From Siphonodentalium dalli (lineage: Eukaryota; Mollusca; Scaphopoda; Gadilida; Siphonodentaliidae), in NCBI GenBank assembly GCA_032622095.1, contig CP136066.1, positions 173,849,164 to 173,913,163 of the forward strand: 64,000 nt of DNA, written 5' to 3'. The notes under the pieces are model-generated. The model saw nothing but the letters and a program-made list of their open reading frames with translations, did not search any database and was not told the DNA's origin. Made by a program: the position numbers and the translations under genes. Positions 44,601 through 56,442 of the stretch are shown here, piece by piece. The stretch's first letter is position 1. Every line of letters starts with the position of its first letter.

Positions 44601-45850
44601 GTAATTTCATTAATAGAACAGACAACTCTATTTTCCCTCATGTTTGTTTGGCATTCAATGCAATCCAAGTTCCAAATGCTAGATCGCTAGCTCATTTGTA
44701 TTGATGAATTTTCGTTTTAGTGTAATTTAGCTTTATATAAAGATCGGGGGATTGAATGAAGTTATATTCACCGAAGTTATCTATCAATTGTCCTCAAAGT
44801 TATATGGGAAAACGATAAGCAGGTGGTCCTAAAGTTCTACTGTCGTGATTTCATGGAAAATTTTAACTTGTCTGATGCTTTATTATGTTTATGATCTTTT
44901 TCGGTATATATGTGTTGACACCAGTAGAGTTCTTAGTATAGAGTGAACCATATTGGACATTTCCGAATCTGTTTATGATATACGACACACTACGTTTAGA
45001 TTGTACACACAGGAAAAACAATGTACGTCCATGTGTTTTATAGTGCTTTGCCATTGACCCCATTCGGTTATAAAACTGGAGACAATATAGTTTTGAGACC
45101 TGGTATCAAAGCGTCACAATACATTGTTCTAAATGAAATGTTAATCTCTTACTACTTAGATGGCAGTTCGGCAACAGTTTCTGACAATCATATTAACACT
45201 GAATTGGCGCTGAACACATCGAACATGAAGAATACCTTTGAATTTGGAAAAAAAGATTAATACAATGCATGCATCCTCGTGCCTGGTGCTAAAAGGGTGT
45301 TGACTCATACCATAGAAACCCAAAATATAACGATCCGAATATCATTGAGTGATTGTGTTTCACCATTTTAGAGTGACATAAAATTTAATTACAAGATGTG
45401 TATGCAGCTATATATGACACACAAGCAATTTTAACCAGACATAATTTTATTTACTGTTTTCCGACATATAATACAGCACAAATGGCTTCTACCTCTATCG
45501 TACACGTGTAACAATCTACTCGTATAACAATCTCGAATACATACTTTAGACCGATGTTCTATGTATTGACATTGGACCCATGTGTTACGTTACATGTTTG
45601 GTTTACCTCGGGCATGCATGCATAATATATGCTATCTATTATTCTCGCTTAAAGTCCGTATATAGCAACAGTTTATTTATACCAGAACATTATTATACAA
45701 ATTCCCCACATCAATAGCTCATACAAAACATGCAAACACGACGTGTAATTGCATATTTTGTATAATGCATTCACATATAGCACCTTTCAACAGCGGCATA
45801 TATATGCATGAGTTGGGGTATGTTTTCAAAGTTTGGAAGCTAATTTATAT

Positions 45851-45888
<38 letters not shown>

Positions 45889-45891
45889 TTG
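44601..45891. other. Intron 4, unannotated part
   Basis: AT-rich, ending in a (TA)n tract at about 45,855-45,885. The ORFs here (for example 45,021-45,260) do not match the oxidase or any recognised protein. Confidence 0.5.
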
Positions 45892-48321
45892 TATGGAATC
45901 CTATTACGGCCACTTGCTAATGGCGCTTTCGGCGCATCGCGCCGAAAGCGCCGAAAGCGACAAAAAGTGCGCCATTAGTAACGCGCCGAAAACGCCGAAA
46001 GCGACAAAAAGTGCGCCGTAACGGCGCACTATTTGTCGCTTTCGGCGCTTTCGGTGCGCCGAAAGCGACAAAATGTGCGCCATTAGCGTTGTTTCGGCGC
46101 GCGCCGAAAGCGCCGAAAACGCCGAAAGCGACAAAACATGCGCCATTACGCGCACTTTTTGTCGCTTTCGGCGCTTTCGGCGCACCGCGCCGAAAGCGAC
46201 AAAATATGCGCCATTAGTGCATCGGCGCGGTGCGCCATTAGTGCATTCGGCGCGGTGCGCCATTAGCGCGGTGCGCCGAAAGCGACAAAATATGCGCCAT
46301 TAGCGCATGTGCAATTAAGTATGTGATCACCCCATACATGCGCCATTACGGCGCACTTTTTGTCGCTTTCGGCGCTTTCGGCGCACCGCGCCGAAAGCGA
46401 CAAAATATGCGCCATTAGTGCATCGGCGCGGTGCGCCATTAGTGCATTCGGCGCGGTGCGCCATTAGCGCGGTGCGCCGAAAGCAACAAAATATGCGCCA
46501 TTAGCGCATGTGCAATTAAGTATATGATCACCCCAGCAGGGGTGCCGGAAGAGGGGCCAGAGTGGGCAGCTGACCCAAGCTTCAGTTGAGGCCAGTCTAG
46601 ATGCTAGGATTTGTGATTTTCTTGTACAGTTTTCAAAAAAAATTCTCACACTGCGTTGAACAACAATGGTCAGCCCGGTGTGTCCTGCATGGTCTCTTGT
46701 CCATAGCCGTGTGCATTTGTCTGGATTTAGACCACTAGATGTTATGATATTAGGCATGAGCACTAAGGTGCAAGGGGGGGGGGGATGCAAATGGAATTAT
46801 GTAAAATTTGTGTTTTGTCTGATTCTGATTCAAGGAGGTGCAGTTGGAATTTCCCAAGGTGGACACCCCCAACGGAGACCCTCTAGCCACATCCCTGGGA
46901 CCGTCTGATCGGATTGAGTACCTTTAACTACCCACAAAGGAGGGACCAGGACCACACGGCCACAATAATTTTAAATCTGAATAATGACAAATTATAGCAT
47001 TTGGATGTCTATCTACAGCAAAATTCAGCCCCTCCCTTTTAAAATTGATACATAGGCCAGGGGGGGGGGGGGGGTGAAAAAAATTCTTCCGGCACGTATG
47101 CCGGGGTGGGTGGGTGGTCAAAGCCACCAACAAGCAATTTTTTCCGCAACTAAAAAAAAAAATTCCTGCTTGTTTTTAGTGTTTTGGCAATGAGTTGGGC
47201 TTCAAAACCACTTTGAATCAGTTTGAATGAGAGAAATAATGTAATTCTAACTGGTAAACTGACTGCAGGCAGTTATAGTGTTGTATTTTGTTGCAAATTT
47301 TGAAATCCAAGATGGCCGCTGGCAGCCATGTTTTTTTGGCCGAATGACCTCAAAATTACTCATTCCTATTGAGTATTTACATGTCCATGTTAACATCCAT
47401 GATAAATAGTATGCACAGAAATTCATATACAGCTGTTTACAGTGAATTTCCCCCCGCAAATCTCTGTTTTAGTGTTAAAAGGGGGGGGTGGGTGTAAAAA
47501 AATGGTCGGAAAAAACTGCCGAAAACGGAAAAAAATTTGGCGGTGGGGGTGGGTGGGTACAAAAAATGATCGAAAGTGAAAAAATGCCATACGTGCCTGA
47601 ATTTTTTTTCCGACCCCCCCCCCTGCATAGGCCTATACATTGTACATATGGCCATGCCCGATCTGTGCAGGGGCGCCGGAAGCATCAAAGGGCAGGGGGG
47701 CAGAGCCTACAAAAAGGGCATTTTCTCCGCAAACTCGGAAAAATAACCATAAATTCATTGTGGCAAAAATCCCTTTTTTAAAGGTATTTGTCGGTTTTTA
47801 TGGCCGTTTTGTGACAAAATTGACAAAAAAATTATATTCCTTGTGAAATTGGTGGTATTTGGACAAAAAAAGTCACATTTTACTGTAAAAACATGAGATT
47901 AAACACACAAAAAGCATTTTCTTTCTCCAGAAAAAGTCCTGCCCCCGCTCGCCCCCTTGGTCAAGGGCAGGGGGTCAGCTGCCCCATCTGCCCCCTCTTC
48001 CGGCACCCCTGCTGGGGTGATCACATACTTAATTGTACATGCGCTAATGGCGCATATTTTGTCGCTTTCGGCGCACCGCGCTAATGGCGCACCGCGCCGA
48101 ATGCACTAATGGCGCACCGCGCCGATTGCACTAATGGCGTAATGGCGCATGTAATGGCGCATGTTTTGTCGCTTTCGGCGCTTTCGGTGCTTTCGGCGCG
48201 CGCCGAAACAACGCTAATGGCGCACATTTTGTCGCTTTCGGCGCTTTCGGCGCATCGCGCCAAAAGCGACAAAAAGTGCGCCGAAAGCGCCATTAGCAAG
48301 TGGCCGTAATAGGATTCCATA
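45892..48321. mobile_element. GC-rich foldback element (2.43 kb) with 6-bp duplication
   Basis: Ends are TATGGAATCCTATTACGGCC and its complement, flanked by GATTTG at 45,886-45,891 and 48,322-48,327. The arms (about 45,892-46,580 and 47,970-48,321) are built of GGCGCA and TTTGTCGCTTTCGGCGC units, much more GC-rich than the surrounding AT-rich DNA. A 190-bp tandem duplication is present in the left arm (46,140-46,320 and 46,335-46,520). The middle holds other repeats, including a nested hAT-like element. The Arg/Ala/Phe-rich ORFs are artefacts. Class unknown. Confidence 0.75.
47059..47625 (-). mobile_element. G-tract hAT-like element, copy 2 (567 bp, inverted)
   Basis: Starts AGGGGG..., ends ...CCCCCTG, flanked by CATAGGCC at 47,051-47,058 and 47,626-47,633. 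It is the reverse complement of copy 1 over most of its length and is nested in the GC-rich foldback, so it inserted later. Confidence 0.8.
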
Positions 48322-48973
48322 GATTTGAGCGGATGAGTGTCGAAACTCTGGTGTCCTGTTTAAATATCCATTTCCTCCAATGTTATACTGAAACCACGTG
48401 ATACTGACTCACCAAGCGGCTGGTCGATTAAGGTCAAACAATGTCGATTGTTCATTACGAACAACTATGTTCTCGCGCCAAACGCTGGTGTCATGTGGTA
48501 TGAAAACATATTTGGTTAGTTCAAACAATATCACTTCTATCAATTCAATTGGTTAACATTATACAATTAGTTTCCAAAGTATGGATGCTAATTTTCAGAA
48601 GTGGGGCGTGCGGTATAATTTTTTATTCTTGCTGTTTCTGGGTCACAGTGGAACACATCATTTAATAGGAAATGTTTTGCACTATTTTGGAATGCACCTA
48701 CCATTGTTGCTGCATTGTCATGTACACACAATGGGTAATGTGCATAGCGAATTATAGGTAGTCGAAAGCCGCCCGCACATTGGCGAAACTGCATGCATCA
48801 TGGTTCGATTCCCGACTTTAAGCGGATATGTAACATGATTTGTGTGACTGCATGGAAACATTTGGCCTTTGGTGTGTGGGTGATCGTTAAATTGCAAAGA
48901 AATCGCAACATACTTCCCTGACTTTGTTACACATGCTTATGATGGTGCGCGAATATGTTAATTCATTTAACAG

Positions 48974-49123
48974 GTAAAGCGAATATTGGTAATCTATTGG
49001 AAAGAGAGAGTTCCAGGTTCATTCAGTACAGCCCAGACACCGACAGTAATGACCAGATGTGATGCTTCCGATACCTTTGGGTTGTATGGACTACCGTGCG
49101 AAGAATATCCAGGTTTATTTAAG
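48974..49123 (+). CDS. PIPOX: PIPOX family, exon 5a
   Basis: Acceptor TTTAACAG, donor GTGAAT, 50 codons, phase 0-0. It encodes KRILVIYWKERVPGSF, then YGLPCEEYPGLFK. The closing Lys aligns with the family's oxygen-activating Lys (Lys265 of bacterial monomeric sarcosine oxidase, by pattern). An alternative, diverged version follows 97 bp downstream. Confidence 0.85.
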
Positions 49124-49220
49124 GTGAATTTCAGTAAGTGAAGGTAAACTTCACTGCGTACACTTCATGTTCCAAATGCTCTGGCTGCGATTATATAATT
49201 CCATCCCGATTATTTGCTAG

Positions 49221-49367
49221 ATCAAAAGGATTCTTGTTCTGTATTGGAAAGAGTTACTACCGGAGTCTTTCGGTCCCGAGAGAATACCAACGTTTTCGGC
49301 GACAAGCAAGGACGGATCGCTCATGATGTATGGCCTACCGTCCGACGAATACCATGGAATGATAAAG
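49221..49367 (+). CDS. PIPOX: PIPOX family, exon 5b (alternative, duplicated)
   Basis: Acceptor TATTTGCTAG, donor GTGCAC, 49 codons, phase 0-0. It aligns with 5a throughout: IKRILVLYWKE, then YGLPSDEYHGMIK, including the final Lys. It has no stops and good splice sites, so it seems under selection and not a relic. Including both exons would keep the frame but duplicate a domain strand and the catalytic Lys, so mutually exclusive use is more likely. Differences are concentrated in the middle, near the substrate side. Confidence 0.75.
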
Positions 49368-49425
49368 GTGCACAGTGTTTGACAATTTAGGTCAGCCTGT
49401 CTACATATACCCAATCCTTCATAAT

Positions 49426-49514
49426 TCATCATCGCCACCACCACCACCACCACCACCACCATCATCATCATAATCATCATCAGCGTCATCGGCGTCACCA
49501 CCACCACCACCACC
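49426..49514 (+). repeat. CCA/TCA trinucleotide microsatellite
   Basis: Runs of CAC and CAT triplets. It continues after the insertion at 50,637-50,665, so a hAT-like element landed within it. Confidence 0.85.
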
Positions 49515-50636
49515 CAGAGACGTGGCGACAGGGGGGGGGTTGGGGTGTATACCCCCCCCCAACTTTGGTCAAAATTTTCAACAGTTGGAAATTTCATACC
49601 TGCCAAAACATTTGTTGGAAATTTCACACCACAATAGTTTGAAAATGTTCTTGTAGTTTGATTATAAAACAATTTATTGGGGGGAATTTATTGTTTTTGG
49701 ACCAATATTTGCATATGTTCCTATTTTTGGTAAAAAATTTGGACAAAAATTGTCATCAGTTGGAACTTTTCCAACCTTAGGAGGGTGACAGATTGGAAAT
49801 TTCCAACACTTGGAAAGCTTGTGTACTGGTCCCTCCCCAGTGGCCAGTCAAAAACTTCTAGTTAATTTAAGAAAATAATATTGTCATACATTTGGTCAAC
49901 ATTGTCATTGGAATTGTCATCAGTTGGAAATTTTCCAACCTAAGTGGGGGTGTAGGTTTTGAAATTTCCAACTGTAGGAAGGCTTGAGGCTAGTCTAGAT
50001 GCTAGGATTTTGCGATTTTCTTGTTCAGATTTCAAAATTTCCGCACACCGGGCCGAACTATGGTCGGCCCGGTGTGTCATTGCCCCTCCCCATGGCCAAT
50101 ACAAAACTGCTAATTAGTTTAGCAAATCAATATTTTACTACATTTGGTCAAACTTGTGGACAGAAATGGTCATCAGTTGAAGAATTTTCCAACCTGAGGG
50201 GGAGTATGAGGTTTGAAATTTCCAACACTAGGAAAGCTTCAGTTGAGGCCAGTCTAGATGCTAGGATTTGCGATTTTCTTGTATAGTTTTCAAAATTTTC
50301 TCACACCGGGTCGAACAACCATGGTCGGCCCGGTGTGTCCTGGTCTCTTATCGGTAGCTGTGTGGATTTGTCTGGAATTAGACCAGCAGATGGTTTTTTG
50401 TTGTTGCAATTTTCAGGGTTAAAATATCTGAATATTCTCATACCGGGAATATAGAACCACGGCTTATGTGTGAATATATAGGAAATAGGAAATTAGGCCT
50501 GAACACTGAGGTACAAGGGGGTGCAAATGGAATTATGCAAAACTTGTGTTTGGTCTGATTCTGATTCAACGGGGGGTGTAGTTGGAATTTCACAAGGTGG
50601 ACACCCCCGAACGGAGACCCTCTAGCCACGTCCCTG
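49515..50636 (+). mobile_element. hAT-like element in microsatellite (1.12 kb)
   Basis: Ends CAGAGACGTGGC and GCCACGTCCCTG, with CCACCACC on both sides (49,507-49,514 and 50,637-50,644). That is an 8-bp match, although the host repeat itself makes it partly expected. Internally there are two to three imperfect units with GATGCTAGGATTT and GGCCCGGTGTGTC. Related fragments lie at 46,570-46,900, 54,180-54,905 and 58,660-59,390. No transposase. Confidence 0.65.
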
Positions 50637-50644
50637 CCACCACC

Positions 50645-51330
50645 ATCATCACCACCATCATTTCCATTTGTAGCTTGCGGTTATGTCCTTTCGTATTAGA
50701 ATATGTTTCTTCCTGGAAAAGTTCATCTGTGTTAACGTTATGGTGATATACGTACTTAAGTATTAAATCACCGCGCATGCTGAGGTACCAGTCTGGTTGC
50801 ACGACGCTGCACTTTCTCTAAAGCGGCTCAATTATATTTCAAATGTCAAATGCCGTGTTTCAATGTTCAAGAATTGATCTAACCATGCTCGTATAAATTA
50901 TAGACGGTATAAAGACGCCTAAACGTGTTCGGATCTAATATAATGAACGTTCTATTTAGGACACCGATGACCCAATATATCCCTTATTATTCATCACATT
51001 ATATTATTTCTTATTGTATTCACCCACCCGTCATACCATGCAGTTTGTTATAAATAACCCTTCCTTTACTTCGAGTAAATGGAATCTCAGTCGGTTAAAA
51101 TGTGTACATATATAGGAATGGTCTATTATTCATATGGATGGATGTTAATGTGATAAAAGTAGACGACAGATAATAAAAGTCCAAAAGGGACCCTAATTAT
51201 TGGGGGTGAGGAATGTTTAGATAATAAGTTTAACAAACGACTGATCAATGATCAGTATAGAAAGAGTACAAGATTAAATATATTCCGCAATATAAAACTA
51301 GGATTAACTAACATATTTGAGTTACAATTG
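50645..51330. other. Intron 5, no feature recognised
   Basis: Microsatellite tail, then AT-rich sequence with no recognisable gene up to the LINE relic. Confidence 0.5.
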
Positions 51331-51339
51331 AATCGCTAT

Positions 51340-52640
51340 ATCGGCCATGCTTGTTGATAAAACCACTGGTGCTGTTGTCAGATTCTGAGGAAAATGTGCA
51401 CCGTGCTCTTTTAGCCTTTGCTGACTATACGCCGAGGCATGGAAACTTGAAGTGAATACTCTCAAGACCAAACTTATTATATTTACGAACACATTACCAA
51501 TAAATATTCCCATATTTATATACAGAGGGCAAGCAATAAAATTTGTAAAGGAATTAACGATACCACAATTATCGCAACGAAAAGCAATGTACGGTCTACT
51601 GAATCGAACTCGAAAACTGAGGTTACCTTTAGATATCTTATTCAAGTTATTCGATGCTATGGTTATGCCATTTGTGTTATATGGAAGTGAAGTTTGGTGC
51701 TTTGAAAAAGTTCAAATCATCGAGACGCTTCATTTGAAATTTTGTAAAATAGTTACCTCAATGGAATCTAGTACGCCTAATTACATGGGTTTTGCCGAAC
51801 TTGGTAGATATCCTATATTGATTGAAATAAAATACAGGGCATTAGCATACTGGTCCAAGCTATAGTTTCATATGAAGGATCGGAGCTAGCCAAGAATATA
51901 TTTCTTTTACTTAGATATATAAATGATAGGGATACAAATCTGCAAAATAAGATGAATTGGGTATGTTTTGTAGAAGGAATTCTACACGACCTACACATGG
52001 AACATGTGTGGACAAACCAATCAGCGCTGAGCAAAGCAGAGTTGAGAAACATAACATCGCTACTGATTAAGCAGTATGAGCGCAACCTCTTTGACAACCT
52101 GAATGCTTCTACTTCATCTCGTGCCATATTTTACAGAGACATAAAACAGTCCATGAAAATGAGAAGCTATTTAGTTTATTTGCCATCTCATTTGTCTAAC
52201 AACCTATTGAAAATCAGAACATCTAATCATAAATTACCAGTAGAAAAAAATAGATGGACATAAGAAACCACAAATTCCGCAAACAATTTAATGTGTGTTT
52301 TATGTGAAAACAGTCCTTGCGACGAATATCACTTTATGATCCTATGTCAAAAGTTACAAGATTTACGAGGAATCCACATCCCCAAATATTACTGGGAGAA
52401 CCCTAACAGAAATAAATTTAATCGTTTGCTCTCAATTGAATATTTGAGCCTTCTTAAAAAAGTAAGCATATTTATAAAACTATCTTTAAAAAGGATACCA
52501 CGTTAATGTAAATTGCATCATGGATTACAATATAAATTTGTGTGTATGTATTTTTATTTTTATGACTTATATGTTATGGGTGCCTTGTGTATAATATGTA
52601 TATGTTAGTGCATGTTCCAACTTAACTGTTGACTTTCCTA
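51340..52640 (+). pseudogene. Non-LTR retrotransposon (LINE) 3' relic
   Basis: Frames in order encode LLSDSEENVHRALLAF (after the reverse-transcriptase active site), LEVNTLKTKLIIF, LYGSEVW, then NYMGFAELGRYP, all typical of the thumb and end of LINE reverse transcriptases. After a frameshift near 51,863 come helical segments and a terminal CVLCENSPCDEYHF...C zinc-knuckle-like end. A stop at 52,261 and other breaks make it dead. AATAAA lies near 52,640. It is 5'-truncated, as LINEs usually are, and sits in the intron between exons 5 and 6. Confidence 0.8.
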
Positions 52641-52833
52641 ATAAACAATCAATGTTGCAGTAATGTTTACAAAACAATGGTTTCAACATGCGAAATCTCG
52701 TTATCGGCGGATTATCCATTTAATTATAGTTTTACTATATAATTCAGATTAAGAAATCCGTTTTTTTATTGATGGACAATCCCCTATATTTATTCATCTT
52801 CAAACAGTATCATAATCCATAATATAATTTCAG

Positions 52834-52983
52834 TTTTGTTTACACGATGGTCCGGAAATTGACCCCAACTCGCCAGGAGCGGCTGACGACTCTAAAACGC
52901 TCTCTACGATGATCGAACACGTCCGACAAAATCTACCCGGTTTAGATCCGAAACCGGCTGTTGTCGAGTCGTGCATATACACA
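52834..52983 (+). CDS. PIPOX: PIPOX family, exon 6 (covalent-flavin Cys)
   Basis: Acceptor ATTTCAG, donor GTTTGT (weak), 50 codons, phase 0-0. It starts FCLHDGPEIDPN (the His region after the catalytic Lys) and ends PAVVESCIYT. The Cys in SCIYT matches the residue that covalently binds FAD in PIPOX and bacterial sarcosine oxidase. Exon 7 continues in phase after a 9.9-kb intron. Confidence 0.85.
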
Positions 52984-53004
52984 GTTTGTATATATAAATG
53001 AGAT

Positions 53005-53235
53005 CACTGAGTCGCAGCCATATTGGATTCATCCACCCCCGTTCCGCGGTTTAAGTGCAACATGTCAAAGTTCTGGGGTCATATTCCGTATATAGAACAT
53101 TTGAATATTTATTATTCCATATATGGAGCTTTTGATTTTGAATATTCATGAATTTTATATATGGCATCATGTTCCACATGGAATGCACTAAGACCGCGGA
53201 ACGAGGGTTGGATTCAATATGGCCGCGACTCAGTG
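53005..53235. mobile_element. Inverted-repeat MITE (231 bp)
   Basis: Termini CACTGAGTCGCAGCCATATT and the complementary AATATGGCCGCGACTCAGTG, with a further inner inverted repeat (CCGCGG...). It starts 22 bp after the exon 6 donor. No clear target duplication. Confidence 0.75.
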
Positions 53236-53788
53236 GCAATGCTTATTTTCTTCCGATTTTGTTCTTATTTATATATTCGAAATCTTCATCGTTGAACCAT
53301 AAGAATGAATGATGGAACTGTAGCCCAGCATTAATACAAACATAATTTGAGTTGGCCACACACGACACTGCATAAAACAGGGGGGGGGGGGCACGTCGCG
53401 TTTTGGTGGAACATAATATAGGTATGATATGATCTGATATAGCATGCTATAACAGCATCGTCACTGTAATGTAATAAGTGGCATACGTACGCTGTACACT
53501 GGCCTTTCTATAGTGTTTCATTCTAAAATGTATAATTCTACTGCGATTCCTTCTACATTATACATGTGACATGCCAGTGTGACATCTGTCTCTCATTTTG
53601 GTGGAGATGTGAACAAGACATAATGATATCACACCAGCTTTCTTGAACTAAAACAAATAGCATAATTATGTTGTAGCTTGTAGGACCAATACACCTTTAG
53701 TTTCTTTATCATGACTTTATGTTACATAATTAGCACGTTGGGGAACTGTTGAACTTTATTACCGCCACACAGTGGGTGTACACTGAGT

Positions 53789-55658
53789 CGTTATTTCGCT
53801 AAAAATCGGATTGAGAATCCGAAGCCGATTACGGGGGCGGGGCTAATTCCCGATTCTAGGTCAGATTTTGAAATCCACGTGGTCTCCGAAACTATGTTTA
53901 ATGTTCTCCCAGCGTCAAACATGGCTCATGTATTTGACACAAGTATCATTTGTATCTTATATTTATAAAGTTCATGTTTGTTGTGAAAGTCATGCTTTTC
54001 TTCTATGTGTATATACACGGCACATAATTTGCTGCCAATCCGACTTAATCGCATCTTCTTTTTTTTCAAGTTAAAGTGTGTTTATTGATGAGGGCAAGCA
54101 TATCTAAACGTGGCAGCTCTAGGCCTCCTGAATCAAATTCCGAAGATGTTGTGAAGAACACTCGAAACTTGTCAGTTGAACAGGGAAGTGACGACAGGGG
54201 TTGGTTGGGTGTCTCGACCCCCACCCCGAACTTTGGTACAATTTGCTTAGCTGTGCAGTCATTCATACGTGAGGAAAATCAGGATTATTTTGACTAACTG
54301 TTCCAAATAATGATACGTACATGCCAGCAAACGCAACAAACAAACCCGATTTTAAATAAATACATATACAAACATATGACTAACTCGGGAGAGGGGGTGT
54401 TCAGTGATCTGTATATATGTTCAACTTGTTTTGGTAGTCATGTTGCTTTGCCATTACTAATTATTTTTTTTTTTTTCAGTGTAATAACATATGGGAGAGG
54501 GGGTACCCTTAAGTAAGTCAGCACTTGTCCCCCAATTCCTTTGTATGTATAAACAAATGTATGTGTTATATATCATGTGTTATCTAAATTTGACATATAT
54601 TTGAAATAAATATATCTAAACTAAACTTTGGTACATTCCAGCAGTCGGAAATTTCATGCATGACACAACATAGTTGGACGTTAATTTGACACCATATATA
54701 GGTTGGCATTGTTCTCATTGTTTGATTTTTTCAACCAGTAAAAGTTGGTAATTTTCCAATCTTGGTGTTTGTCAGGTTGGATATTTCCAAGGGGAGCAAA
54801 TGGAATTCTGCGAACCTGTGAGATTGATGTTTGGTTCAATGGGGGGGGGGGGGGGGGGGTGCAGTTGGCCTGAAATTTGAGGAAACATCTAACCACGTCC
54901 CTAGAACATATATGTCTGTTGTCTATACATAGTTTATTGTGCAAAACGACTGCATTTAACGAAACAAAACATTTTAAACATGAAATTGCTATAAGACTAG
55001 ATGATAGTACATACGCGTATCTGATAATCCATCGATATCATATAATAGTACTATTTCTTGAATAAGAAGAAACATTATAATAACGAACACAGCAGAAGAC
55101 ATATCCATTCAGGTTCATATGAATTCGGTAAATGGTGACGTATCCGCCGAATTCGAAATCGACATGCGTTCGGGCGGTATTTTATGGATGGAATTATGAA
55201 ATGGACATATGAAAGTGACAATAAACAATGATTTAATTTTGCTTCGCCATCAACCGAAGTGCTCCCCCAGCGTTACTATCAATAGCGTTATTATTTGGCT
55301 AATTTCAGTAATATTCTCCCAGTTTACATTCAATAAAACAAATTTGTCTCCGCATTTAAAATTCTTTGGTATAGATCGTTTATATTCTGCAATAATTTGT
55401 ACACAAGAGACGGATTCTTATGTTTTATTGTGTTTTTAAACTCCGAGGTGGCGAAATCTCGGTTTATTACATTACGAACATTTGAGTCCGTAATCGGAAT
55501 CCGAATCCAGAATCGGATTACCACGAAATTGAGATTACGGTCTGTTCGTTTACCCGATTCTGCCCATTTCTGGTCTGTTCTTTTGCCGAACCAAGTCGTA
55601 CGGGGACCAATCTGTAATCTGAATCCAGATTCTGAATCAGGATTTTAGCGAAATAACG
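53789..55658 (+). mobile_element. 1.87-kb inverted-repeat element, unit A
   Basis: Bounded by CGTTATTTCGCTAAAA and the complement TTTTAGCGAAATAACG. Its interior is homologous in reverse to the element at 55,711-59,778. It contains fragments of the CAGGGACGTGG family and a long poly-G tract (about 54,841-54,860). No protein recognised. Confidence 0.65.
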
Positions 55659-56442
55659 ACTCTGGTGTAGAGTTTCTCATATTGTGTGGTCGATCGATAA
55701 TCCACAGAGGCGTTATTTCGCTAAAATCCGATTCAGATTCTGGATTCAGATTACAGATTGGTCCCCGTACGACTTGGTTCGGCAAAAGAACAGACCACAA
55801 ATTTGCAGAATCAGTAAACGAACAGACCGTAATCCTAATTTCGTGGTAATCCGATTGGGATTTGGATTCCGATTACGGACTCAAATGTTCATAATGTAAA
55901 GAAACCGAGATTTCGCCACCTCGGAGTTTTAAAAAACACAATAAAACATAAGAATCCGTCTCTTGTGTACAAATTATTGCAGAATATAAACGATCTATAC
56001 CAAAGAATTTTAAATGCGGAGACAAATTTGTTTTATTGAATGTAAACTGGGAGAATATTACTGAAATTAGCCAAATAATAACGCTATTGATAGTAATGCT
56101 GGGGGAGCACTTCGGTTGATGGCGAAGCAAAATTAAATCATTGTTGATTGTCACTTTCATATGTCCATTTCATAATTCCATCCATAAATACCGCCCGAAC
56201 GCATGTCGATTTCGAATTCGGCGGATACGTCACCATTGACCGAATTCATATGAACTTGCATGGATATGTCTTCTGCTGTGTTCGTTATTATAATGTTTCT
56301 TCTTATTCAAGAAATAGTAGGATTATTACGTCACCGTAGTGTGGTGTTTCTAGCTTTTGGTTTTTTGATATCGCATGGTCGATCGATAATTCACTGGGTG
56401 ATTGTACATTCGGCAAACCTCGTCAGATTCCGTCACCGTTTC

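Noticed and set aside
45904-48309. ORFs rich in Ala/Phe/Arg (such as FVAFGAFGAP repeats)
   Set aside because: They translate the GGCGCA/TTTGTCGC foldback units on both strands; mirror copies exist in every frame.
49221-49367. Exon 5b as a dead duplicate
   Set aside because: It has no stop or frameshift, good splice sites, matching phases and all conserved motif residues, so I keep it as a likely functional alternative exon.
51320-52640. LINE relic as an intact gene
   Set aside because: At least two frameshifts and a stop break it, and the 5' part including the catalytic centre is missing.
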